Assembly: GCA_021018815.1 (NCBI GenBank)
Contig: JAITYX010000063.1
Location: 620,001 to 684,000, forward strand
DNA from: Talinum fruticosum
Taxonomy: Eukaryota; Streptophyta; Magnoliopsida; Caryophyllales; Talinaceae
Length of the DNA: 64,000 bases
Reading direction: 5' to 3'
This document shows positions 50,480 through 61,157 of this stretch, in pieces; the first letter of the stretch is position 1, and each line of letters starts with the position of its first letter. The position numbers were made by a program, and so were the translations under genes. The notes beneath the pieces are model-generated. The model saw only the letters and a program-made list of their open reading frames with translations, was not told where the DNA came from and searched no databases.

Positions 50480-51135
50480 TTGTTTTGTAATTCATTTTGG
50501 TCCACAGATTTTAGATCTCAGTTTCGGTCAATTGAACAACCGAGTTCAAGTGTTAGACTTGATTGTCACACAGGTTACCAAGAATTTTCCTATACCAATT
50601 TATCAGAGCCCGATTTAGGCTCAAATATCCTCGGAAATTTTGCAAATTATTCAAGAGAAATGACCAAGACATCTACTCGAGTCCAGAGAACTCAAGAGGT
50701 GTTAGGGAAGCATCAACAAGTTGGAAGTGACACTAAGTCATGTGGCGACTGGTGGATTGGCCACGCTTGCGAGGCAAGTTCAAGAGATGAACTAGATGTT
50801 GTCTAGATATTCCTTATTGGATAAAAACAAGGGCGGTTATAAGTCGAACAACGAAGTTGTGGGGATGCTCCCCTCATCAAGTGCTTAAGGGAAGAGATCA
50901 ACCATTTGAAGGAGAAGACGGGAAATATGCCTAGGACAGAACCTCGAATGCGTTTCAAATTACTAAAACACAAGTGTTTTGACAGGTCAAGGGATGCTAA
51001 GATCCTTGAAAATTTATTATGGGATCTGGAACACTATTTTTGGCCAGCCGTGTCCATGAGGGCAACAAGCTGACTTTTACTACCATATTTCTTAGCATCA
51101 TTGAGATGTGGTGCCCTTGCAAGGATTCATGCTTT
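50480..51135 (+). pseudogene. Retrotransposon gag remnant (Ty3/gypsy-type)
   Basis: At about 50960-51060 one frame reads KCFDRSRDAKILENLLWDLE, HYFWPAV; after a frameshift the next stretch reads EGNKLTFTTIFLSIIEMWC. This is the pattern of the retrotransposon gag domain of plant Ty3/gypsy elements (FxGxRDAKxxxNFLWxxEQYF .. VTxxxMYLxxxAxLWW). The upstream part (50480-50900) contains coiled-coil-like gag sequence in mixed frames. The domain stops near 51120 and no zinc knuckle, protease or polymerase follows. Confidence 0.6.
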
Positions 51136-51430
51136 GAAACCGATGCATGATACAAGTCATTAGAAATGCAAGCTTGAATTAACTAATTCACCAACATTAC
51201 AGTGATTCACAATTCACGAATTCACAATCACCTAACAACTAATTCATAATTCATAATTCATAATTCATGCATCATAAATTCCCAATCAACTATCAACTAT
51301 TCAACTAATATCAACAATCAACTAATTCACAATTCACGAATCATAAATTCATAATCATCATTCACCAATCATAAAAATTTTAAGAGAATTTGAAAACCCT
51401 AACCTTTGAGATTTGAGAGTGAATGAAGTA
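51136..51430. repeat. Simple repeats of AATTCATA / AATCAACTA
   Basis: A low-complexity stretch where AATTCATAATTCATAATTCA (51241-51268) and TCAACTATCAACTA-type words recur. No gene is seen. Confidence 0.6.
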
Positions 51431-51790
51431 TGAGAGAGATTTGTAACTTAGAGCGAGCGAGGCGGCGTCTGGGCGACGCCTGAGCTGCAGCAGCAGGCAG
51501 CGGCAGTGGTGGCCGCGGGCAGGGGAAGCGGGGCGTGGTGGGGGATTAAGAGAGAGTTAGAGCGAGCGTGGTGGGGCAGACGACTAAGAATCTTCAGTGC
51601 CCGGGCAGCAAGCCTTCGACTCGCCGGCGGTGTGTAGGGCGGCGCCGGCGGGACTGAGAGGAGAAACCGTGTGGGTGAAGCCGTGTGGAGGTACAGATTA
51701 GAGAGGTCTGAGAGCGAGAGATTGAGAGGAGAGAGCGTCCGAGAGGGCCCAAAATTGAGAGAGAGAAAACTGCTTTGGGCCTAGAATTGG
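51431..51790. other. GC-rich, GA-rich leader-like segment
   Basis: A sharp rise in GC (GCGAGGCGGCGTCTGGGCGA at about 51458) followed by GA-rich sequence in an otherwise AT-rich region. On - it reads CT-rich, like the leader blocks inside other elements in this window. No domain-bearing frame is found. Confidence 0.4.
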
Positions 51791-52300
51791 CAAAAACCGT
51801 CCGATACGGTAGTCCAATTTGTTAGATTTAAAAAAATTAGGTCTAATTATAAAATTTTTATTTAAATTTTAAATTCGGACAATTAGTCAAGTCCAAATTA
51901 AAATTTGAATCGAATTAAAGTTGTCCGAATTTTGTGACTTATTCGGGTTCGGACAATTCGCACATTCCAACGTTCGGATTTGAGTATAATTTAGTCCAAA
52001 AATTACAAAATTTTTAATAAAATATTCGGACATTCGAGTTCGGACATCGAAAATTCAAGTTCGGATTCGGTCACATACATAATTTCAGTTCAATTTTTAA
52101 AAGTTTATATCACAAATTCAGACATTCGGACATTCGCGTTCGAACATCGGACATTCTAGTTCGGGTTTGGTTAGGGCGTCTAAATCTGCAATTTGAACGA
52201 GATTTGGGTATGGTGTTTTTGTTCAAATATCTGAATTGTTCAAATCCAAATTTTTACTAGTGCTTATTGGGCCTCTATATGCTTTTTATGTTTGTCCCAT
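51791..52300. repeat. TTCGGACATTCG-type dispersed word repeats, probable transposon end
   Basis: TTCGGACA, GTTCGGAC and ACATTCG words recur more than ten times between 51880 and 52170, in both orientations. This subterminal-repeat pattern resembles hAT or CACTA ends. Terminal repeats and target duplication could not be fixed. Confidence 0.45.
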
Positions 52301-52421
52301 ATACAATAAAATCCTACGACTTAACACATTATAATTTTTTTGGATTTATGGATGTCCCAAGATATTTATAACTATCATATAAATCCGTCCTAATAGTTGA
52401 ACCAGAAGCTTGTGGAGCTAA

Positions 52422-53359
52422 GGGTGTATTTGTTTGGAGGGAAAATATTTTCTTAGAAAATTATGATTCTAATTTCTGGTGTTTAGTAAATAAAAATCCG
52501 AAAATAATTTTCTAAGAAAAAATATTTTCTATTGATCGAGAGAAAATAATTTCTCTTGTTTTAGGGCGGAAGTTAATTTTCCTAAGCCAGCTCAACTCTC
52601 TCTCTCTCTCCCTCTCGCTCAAATCTCGCTCATCCGAAGCCCTAAAACCTCTCCCTCTCTCTCTCTCTCATGTTCGTCGCTCGTCTCACTCTGTCTCTTT
52701 TCACTCTCACTTTCATCCATTATTTCAATCATTTCTATTACGTGCGAATTTTATGTTTTTGGATGGATTTGTCTCCGATTTCAATTGTTGATTTCCTTTC
52801 TCTCAAATGCTTTTAGTTAGGGTTTTGTTGTAAAGCCGTAAACACTACCTGATGGCTCCGTCAATTTGATGGTCCGGCAAACAAAGGAAAATATGGATCT
52901 CGACGATGATTGTAAAGAGAGAGGGTAGAGTGGGGTTTGCAAAACGGTTCAATGTGAATATCTGATGTTTCAGGAAGAGTTTCATAGAGAGAAGAAGAAA
53001 AACATGTCAGCACCTTTTTTTGTTCATGGAAGAAAGGGTTGGCCTCTAGCGTTTTTTATGTTCTCTGCTTGTCTTTCTTTCTCCTCTATATTTGGACTTT
53101 CATGGAAGAAAAGGTTGACTTCTGACATTTTCCTCTAATTAGATTTTTTCTTTGTGTTTAGTGTGAATTTTGTGGTTTTAGATGGATTTTGTCAGTGATT
53201 TCGACTTTTGGTTTTCTTCTCTCAAATAAATTGTTAGAAAATTATTTTCCTTCTACTAGGTAAAGGAAAATATGGGTGAAAAATAATTTCCTTAGAAAAT
53301 CATTTTCCCATGGAAAATAATTTCGTGGGAAAATATTTTTTCCCCAACCAAGCACACCC
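52422..53359. mobile_element. PIF/Harbinger (Tourist-like) non-autonomous element
   Basis: The ends are GGGTGTATTTGTTTGGAGGG at 52422 and, inverted from 53359, GGGTGTGCTTGGTTGGGGAA, each followed by AAATATTTTC-type sequence. The flanks are TAA (52419-52421) and TAA (53360-53362), the 3 bp duplication expected of Harbinger transposases. The interior carries a CT-rich, leader-like part (52590-52700, with CCCTAAAACC) and no transposase. Confidence 0.85.
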
Positions 53360-53362
53360 TAA

Positions 53363-54561
53363 ATAAGACATAATTTGAACTTATGCTTTCAGATAATGTA
53401 TATTTTCCTATAAAATTAACTTAAATATTGTAATTGTGCAAGTGAAAAGAAATTTAAGCCCAAGAAATATAACAAAGAATCAATTGTTATAAGTTGGATA
53501 ATGGCAATACATATACAAAATTGTAGAGCTTCATGTTTGTCAAGGAACATGGCCTTTTATTTGTGATGGAACATCTAATCCCAACACTCCTTCTCCAAAA
53601 AAGTAAATAGGAAAAAAAGAAACAATTATTAACAACATTTTATTTGATCAGTTAATAAGGTACTTAATTACCAAAAAATAAAAGAAAAGAAACTACCAAA
53701 AAATACCAAAAAGATACCAAAAAATAAAATTAAATTAAAAATAATTTATTAAATTAAACCATTTTTATCCATAAGTATTTTTAATACACATTCATATTCT
53801 TTTATTTCACTCAAGTTAGATTTTATTATTATTCATATATGTCCTTACCTATCATTCTCTTTTGTCAATCCCTTCATAGCATAGACAACCCATATAAATG
53901 CACCATATTTAAGTTTAATCAAATAGTCAACAAAAGTTTAATCCATAGCCCATATCACGTATATAAACTACATCTTTCTGGTCTTAGCTAATTTTCATAA
54001 AATTTATCCAAAAAAAGAGAAAGGTATATCTATCTCCAACTCTATGTAATTCTAAAAATCAGGCTCAGATAAAGATAAGAGCATTGCTGCAAAATACCTC
54101 TTTTATACGCCCGCATTTTTCTATAAAAAATAAAAACAAAACAATTATACTCTATCACAAAAAAAAAAAAAAAAAGGCTAATAATGTCCCTCTCTCGTGC
54201 AGCAATGCCTCACGTAGTAGCAATTTTACAGAAAACAAAATTAGAATATCTATTACTCATAGACCTATCTCAATATTATAGAGAGTAGATGACTATCAAA
54301 ATAACAAACCATAATTTGAAAAATTAAAGTTACAAATATTATTCATAACTTGAATAAGTACATGAAAATAAAAAGACCCTGAGTGAAACTTTTTCAATGA
54401 TAGTAATTACCTGACACATAGTCAAAGGAAAAAACAACTGGAAACTATTTTAACGATGTTATGCACTACCTATAGCTATCAGAACTTAAAAATATATAAC
54501 AAAATGTCAAGAAAATATCTAAACAACCACTGTCATCTATCCATCAAACAAAGAGAACAAC
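53363..54561. other. AT-rich spacer, no gene seen
   Basis: A-rich low complexity (AATACCAAAAAGATACC at about 53700, A17 run near 54160). No supported frame, RNA gene or terminal repeats. Confidence 0.5.
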
Positions 54562-56103
54562 CACTACTAGAAAATCGCCATATAGCGACGTAAACAGCGA
54601 CGGAATTTCACAATTAGCGACGAAAAATTCCGTCGTCGATTTTCGCGTCGCTAAAAATCGGCGACGGAGTCTGCGATTTCATCGGCGATTAGCGACGAAA
54701 TAGCGACGAATTTGATTCCGTCGCTATTTAAATCAGCGACGGAATTTGATTGGATTAGCGAGGAATCAAATTCCATCGCTAATTAGCGACGGAATCGCAG
54801 AATTCCGTCGCCGATTCATCGCCATTTTTTAAAAAAAAATTTAACAATTTTCCGTAGTTTTGAGTGTTTAATACAAAAAATCTTAAACGAAATACAAATT
54901 CAAATAATACGGTAGCATAACAACCTCAAATTCAACTTCAATTCAAACACAAAAATCATATACAAACACAAAAGTCATAAATAATCCAACTTCAATTCAC
55001 CAACATCCATAAAAACTAATTGAAAAAAAAACAAGAGTATTACATTATTTACAAACACAAGTTATGTTCTTCATCTTCCTTTTCCTCTTCTTCTTCCTCT
55101 TTCTCATTATCTTCACCTTTTATCTCATTTTCATTCCAACCATGTCTATCAAAATAAATTATATTAAATCTTCTAAAATCTGAAATTTTATAGTAAACAA
55201 AATAAATTATAAATACAACCAATAATGAGGGAGGATGGAGAAAGCATACCTACAAGATGTTAAAGGTGGTTAGTTGGCGGCGGTGGCGGTGGCGTGGCGG
55301 CGGCGGTGGCCTCTTGCTCTCTTATGCTCTCACTTCTCTCCGATTCTCAATCTACCTCTCCTTATGATTTTGCCGAGCCTCGTTGAAGTCGGGATTTTAT
55401 TTGCAACATAACGACGGATCGGCGATGGACTTGTACGTCGCTACTTAAAAAATTTAGTTAGCGACGGAATCCGTCCGTCGCTAATTAAAAATTTTAAAAT
55501 TTCAAAATTGGAGAAAAATTTAATAGCTCGCCAACCTAAAATTTTTCAAATTTTAAGTTAGCGACCGATCCGTCGCTAACTAAAAATTTGAAAAATTTTA
55601 TATATTTGAAAAATGAAAATAGGCTGCACATTTAAATTTTGAAAATTTTGGATTAGCGACGGAATTTTCTGTCACTAATTTAAATTTGGAAATTTTTATA
55701 TTTTTTTCAAATTAAAATAGGTGGCAAATTTAAAATTTTTAAAATTTTGGATTAGCGATGGAATAATTCCGTAGCTAATTAAAAAAATTAAAAATTCGAT
55801 TTAATGACCGAATGATTCCGTCGCTAAGTAAAAAAAAAAATAGATTTAGTGACGGAATCGATGACGGATTGACTCCGTCGCTAAATAAAATAAAAAAATA
55901 ATTTTCAAAAATCGGTCGCTATTTTTTCTATTTCCGTCGTTAGTTCCGTCACTAATAAGTAAAATAGCGACGGAATTTGTTTCCGTCATTAAGATAATTT
56001 TATCCGACAATTGTCGGTTTCGTTGCTTCGTTTCGTCCCTAGTGAGCGACGGACGCAATTCCATCGCTAATTTCCGTCGCTATATAACATTTATGTAGTA
56101 GTG
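54562..56103 (-). mobile_element. CACTA (En/Spm-like) non-autonomous element, 1.54 kb
   Basis: Begins CACTACTAGAAAATCGCCAT and ends TTATGTAGTAGTG, flanked by AAC on both sides (54559-54561 and 56104-56106), the 3 bp duplication of CACTA transposases. Subterminal regions are packed with AGCGACGGAAT words in both orientations (54590-54820 and 55410-56080), as binding arrays in this superfamily are. The middle (55040-55400), read on -, looks like a mini transcription unit: GA/CT-rich leader, a GTAGGTATGC splice-donor-like site, AT-rich intron, and a short acidic reading frame. Confidence 0.92.
55049..55190 (-). pseudogene. Short acidic reading frame inside the CACTA element
   Basis: On - the frame reads ..FDRHGWNENEIKGEDNEK, then a Glu-rich run and EEHNLCL before a TAA stop at 55051-55049. 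An acceptor-like TTTTAG precedes it and a donor-like site lies about 110 bases further upstream, so it could be a terminal exon kept after internal deletion of a longer gene. I do not recognise the protein. Confidence 0.35.
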
Positions 56104-56106
56104 AAC

Positions 56107-57339
56107 TTAACCATATTCATTATCCAGACCCCCTCCAACAAAAATGGATCAAAATATAAAACAAATAATTAACAAAGTGAATATTCATTAGACGTGTATA
56201 AATGAGGAACTCAAATAAAAGAGCAGTACGCTAGGAGGGGGCAGGGGCGACTTAACATCATATGGAGTCATAATGTAAATAATGTAATCGTTTGACATCC
56301 TCCTCCCCTCCCCTAAAAAACTATTAAAATACAAAGCAAATAAATAATGAAGTAAATAGTCATTAAACATGTGTAAATTGGGAACTTGGAAAGGAAGAGA
56401 CAGGGAGGGTATATGGCAAGCTCTTACTATCAACCGGGGTTGGAAGAAAATAATGGCACTCACTTAAATTTTACCATTTGAAACACCTGCCCCTTTGACT
56501 ATTAGGATTTTTCTCTCCACTGAGATCTACAATTGACAGAAAAGACAAATTATAATTTAAATACTACCCAATAGGAAGAGAGCTAAAAGAGTAAAAAAGC
56601 TAAGTAGGGGGGTTTAACCCTCATGTTTCTGCAATGGGGGTTAAAAACCTAACCCACCATTCAGCCGGCCGCACGAGAAATCGAAACAGACAGACTCTCT
56701 CTCTCTTTCTCTCTCTCTTACACACACACATACACAGAGATGAGAGAGAGAGAGAGATGGCGACACGCCTGCTGCCCAACGGTCCGGGAAGGCGGCCGAC
56801 CACCGGCACGAAAAGAGACCAGGCGAGCGAGATAAAGAGAGAGAAAATTGAGGGGGAGGACAGCCGCCAGCCGGCCACCGTCTAGGAAGGCGGTTGACCA
56901 CCCGCAGGAAAAGAGATCGGACGAGTGAGAGAGATCAGAGACATGGGAAATTGTAGCATTGAGTATCAATTCCTGATTTAGGGTTAAAATTGCTCGAATT
57001 TTGATGTTTGAGGCCTCCTTCTTTCTCTACTTCTTATCTAGCTTTTCTCAAGTTCAATTCTATTGTGCTTTGATGGGAAATATTCACCGAGTTGGGTATG
57101 GTTGGGAAACCAATCTTATTACTTTATACCTATTTTTCCTATGTGTTTTTTTTTTTTCATGATCTCGCTCGTGATGAAGTTTTCTTCCTCCATTCATGCA
57201 GGTTGATGAAGATCTTTGGAGCTGACCTTAATTGTTGGGACATCCCCACTGCTATCTTTTTCTCTCCTTCCCTCCTAAATTACTCCATCTATTCTTATCT
57301 CATTTCTTCTTTTTTACTAATGAATATTGATGACAATGA
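56107..57339. other. Spacer between the two CACTA copies, with CT/GA-rich block
   Basis: AT-rich, except 56630-56960, a GC- and GA/CT-rich block with (CT)n and (GA)n runs and CACACACA at 56720-56755. Open frames through the block are low complexity without a domain. No terminal repeats were identified. Confidence 0.4.
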
Positions 57340-58400
57340 CACTATTATAAACACGTTATAGCGACGGAATTTAACGACGGAATACAAGTTCATCACTAAT
57401 TAGTGACGTAACTAGCGACAGAAATTAACATTTGTCAAATAAAACTCAATTAGCGAAAAACCAAAAATCCGTTGCTATTTTAGTAATTGGTGACGAAAGT
57501 GGCGATGGAAATGGGATAATTAGCGACGGATTTTCAAAATAAATTTTTAATTTTTTTCAAAAAAATTAATTAAAGTCGAGTCGATCCATTTCGATTCCGT
57601 CGCTAATTATAAATTTCAAATTTTTTAATTAGTGACGGAATCAATCATTGTCGATTCTCGTTACTAATTTAAAATTTTTAAATTTTCTAATTTAGCGGGC
57701 TATTCAAATTTTTTAAATATTTAAAATTTTGAAAGTTTTGAATTAGCGATGGAATCGGTTAGTCGTTAATTCAAAATTTCAAAATTTTGAATTTGCAGAC
57801 TGTTTTAATTTGTTTCAAATATATAAAATTTTTAAAATTTTTTATTTAGCAACGAACAGATCATCATCGATTCCGTCGCTAACTCAAAATTTGAAAAATA
57901 TTAAATTAACGGGTTATTTGGAAAGTTTAAAATTTTTAACTTTTTAATTAGCAATGGACCGTCGCTATTCAATTGTTTTTTAAATAGCGACGGATCGTGT
58001 CTCGCTGATTCCGTCACTATGTTGGATATAAAATCCCGACTTTGGCGAGGACGAGTAGACAACAACGAGAGAGGGAGTGAGAATTAGAGAGAAGTGAGAG
58101 TGCGAGAGAGAAAGAGGCCGTAGACCTATCTCCCTTTTGCAACCGTCCATCGTTGTCGTTCGCCGTTGCCATCGCCTCCGCTGTGCATGCCACCAACTAA
58201 TCACCTTCAACCACTTGTAGGTATGCTTTCTCTATTCTCCCTCATTGTTGGTTGTATTTAGAGTTTACTTTGTTTAATATAAAATTTGATATTTTAGAGA
58301 ATTTGGAGTTAGGATTTGAGTTGGGTTTTGAGTCTAGATATATATTGTAGCAATTATTTATTAAAAGAAATATTTACTATTGATCTGCATCACTAGCGAC
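57340..58400 (+). mobile_element. Second CACTA-family copy, opposite orientation, right end degraded
   Basis: Begins CACTATTATAAACACGTTAT followed by AGCGACGGAA, matching the inverted right end of the 54562 element (CACTACTACATAAATGTTAT). AGCGACGGAAT words recur to about 58010. From AAAATCCCGACTTTGGCGAGG (58030), through the GA-rich leader and CTTGTAGGTATGCTTTCTC (58215), to about 58290 it is homologous to the - strand of 55180-55400. The right CACTA end is not found, so the element is probably truncated; the right boundary is approximate. Confidence 0.75.
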
Positions 58401-58984
58401 ACGTGCTAACTTTTAATTGGCCAAAATTTAATGTATTTCGATTTTAATTTTAAACGCCCTTTTGAAGCCACTTTTGACATGTGGCAATTTGCAATAGGCC
58501 AAATAAAAATAATTTGATTTTGCATATGGCGGTATATAGTTGGCTAATAAATTTTTGCCTCCTAGACATCTATAACAATTCATTTTAAGAGTTAAAATAA
58601 ACATACCCTAAATGAAAAAGGGAAAGACAAGTTGAGAGTAATGGACTTATCAGTTGCTATGCTTAAAGCTTTATATGAAGAAATTGAAAATAAATTTATA
58701 TGTGCTGCAATTGAATATTTTAAAAAAGTCAGAAAGTGAAAGAAAAATTCATAATATAAAACCAGCAAAGAAAAAACAAATATCAAATGGTTATTAATTT
58801 AATCAAATCCAAATTCAAGCAAAACAAAACTAAAGAACTACAGACGATTTGATCCCTTACAAAAGGGTACATAGGCAACTCGTTACTCGATTATGAGGCC
58901 AACCCAAATCCCAAACAAAATAAAATTTCCCCGCCTAGCATGAACATGAAGAATGTGTATGTGTAGTACCCTATTATGTTCCAT
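58401..58984. other. AT-rich spacer, no gene seen
   Basis: No supported reading frame, RNA gene or terminal repeat. Confidence 0.45.
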
Positions 58985-59215
58985 TAAGTTGAAGGAGTTG
59001 TAAGGTCGTAAGCAGATATAAGGAGTTGTAAGAAGTTGAAAGAAAATTATAAAGAGGTGTAAGGAGGCTGTAAGGAGTTGTAAGCGAGGTCTAAGAAGGT
59101 GTAAAGGATTGTAAGGAGGTGTAAGAAGATATAAACAATTGTAATGAGTTGTAAGAAATTGTAAGGAGTTGTAAGAAATTATAAGGAGTTATAAGGTTAT
59201 AAGCTAATGCTATAT
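58985..59215. repeat. Minisatellite of AAGGAGTTGTAAG-type units
   Basis: GTAAGGAGTTGTAAGAA and close variants (GTAAGGAGGTGTAAGAAG, ATAAGGAGTTATAAGG) follow one another with a period of about 11-12 or 22 bases across 230 bases. The strand is strongly purine-biased and frames are open only by chance. Confidence 0.85.
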
Positions 59216-59800
59216 AAAACAGGGAAGACGCCTATTCGACCACTATCTGATGCAATTAAGCTAAAGGTTCAAGTGGTTCAACATTAAATAAAAATATATT
59301 ATTCCAATCCAATTAAATAAAAATATGATTAATTCTAGATAGAAGGAAACATAATTAAAATACAAAAAAAAAAATATAGAAAATATGAGCGGAATGGGTT
59401 AAAATAAAAAGTGGACTCCCAAGAGGAAAACGTAATAAAGGAGGTTTATTCTCCATTCATACTCAAAACAATAATACAAGGGTTTTTTAAAATGTCTTGT
59501 TTTGATCTATAAATATATTTTATGATTTGAAATCACTATTTTTTAATAATTATAATTAATTATTAATGTAAAACTTTAATAATCGTCGACTATGCCAACA
59601 AGTATCAAAGGACACTCTAATCGAATCAACCCTACCTAGAAGGTGTATCATATACATAATTTTACAAATATGAAAAATAATTGATAAAATGACATCTATT
59701 AATATATAAAAGGAAAGTTGAGTTGACTTCAACCCCTTTAATTATAGGGATTAAATTAATTTTAAGTCATTGATCAAATTCCCTAATTAATCTCAGCTAT
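59216..59800. other. AT-rich spacer, no gene seen
   Basis: No supported reading frame, RNA gene or clear transposon end. Confidence 0.45.
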
Positions 59801-60313
59801 TAATCTTTTGAAGTAACCGCTCCTCCCTCTCTCTCTCCTCTTGACCGTAATTCTCTCCCTTTCTCAACTCTCTTTTTTGAAACTCGCTCTCCTTCTCTCC
59901 CTATTTGCCAGTCTTCTACAAGTCTCTCTTTAATTGTTCCCCTTTCCCCACGTCCCCGCTTGCACACACTCTCTCTCTTTCTCTCGCTCACTCTCTCTTT
60001 CACTCACTTGGTCTCTTTTCTTGTGGGTGGTCGACCGACTTCCAAGGCCGGTGGCCGACCGTCGTGTCTGTCGCCGCCGCCCTCTCTCTCACTCACCGGC
60101 TCTCTTAGTGTGGGTGTTCGGCCGCCTCCGGGCTTTTGGTCGGCAGTGTGGCTGTCACCGCCCTCTCTCTATTTCTTTTTCTCTCTCGTGCGGCCGGTGG
60201 CCGGCTGGCGTGGTTGTCGCCGCCGCCAAGCTCTCTCGATCATTTTGTTTTTCCCTTGATGAACTTCATGCAGTTTTTCATGCCGTGTTTTGGGTTTCGA
60301 CGCCGGAGGTGGG
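59801..60313 (+). other. CT-rich, GC-rich block upstream of the ADH exon fragment
   Basis: Runs of CTCTCT alternate with GGCCGGTGGCCGACCG-like words at about 60049-60064 and 60193-60205. No domain-bearing frame is found. It may be a leader or intron of the captured gene piece that follows, or part of a transposon. The same GGCCGACC-like words occur in the block at 56790. Confidence 0.4.

Positions 60314-61157
<844 letters not shown>

Noticed and set aside
50471..50806. 111-codon frame on + as a possible small host gene
   Set aside because: It overlaps the gag-like region in mixed frames and is better explained as part of the decayed retrotransposon.
56634..56970. Several 80-codon frames on both strands around (CT)n and (GA)n
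   Set aside because: Repeat-driven open frames with no domain; kept only as a GC-rich block in the spacer description.
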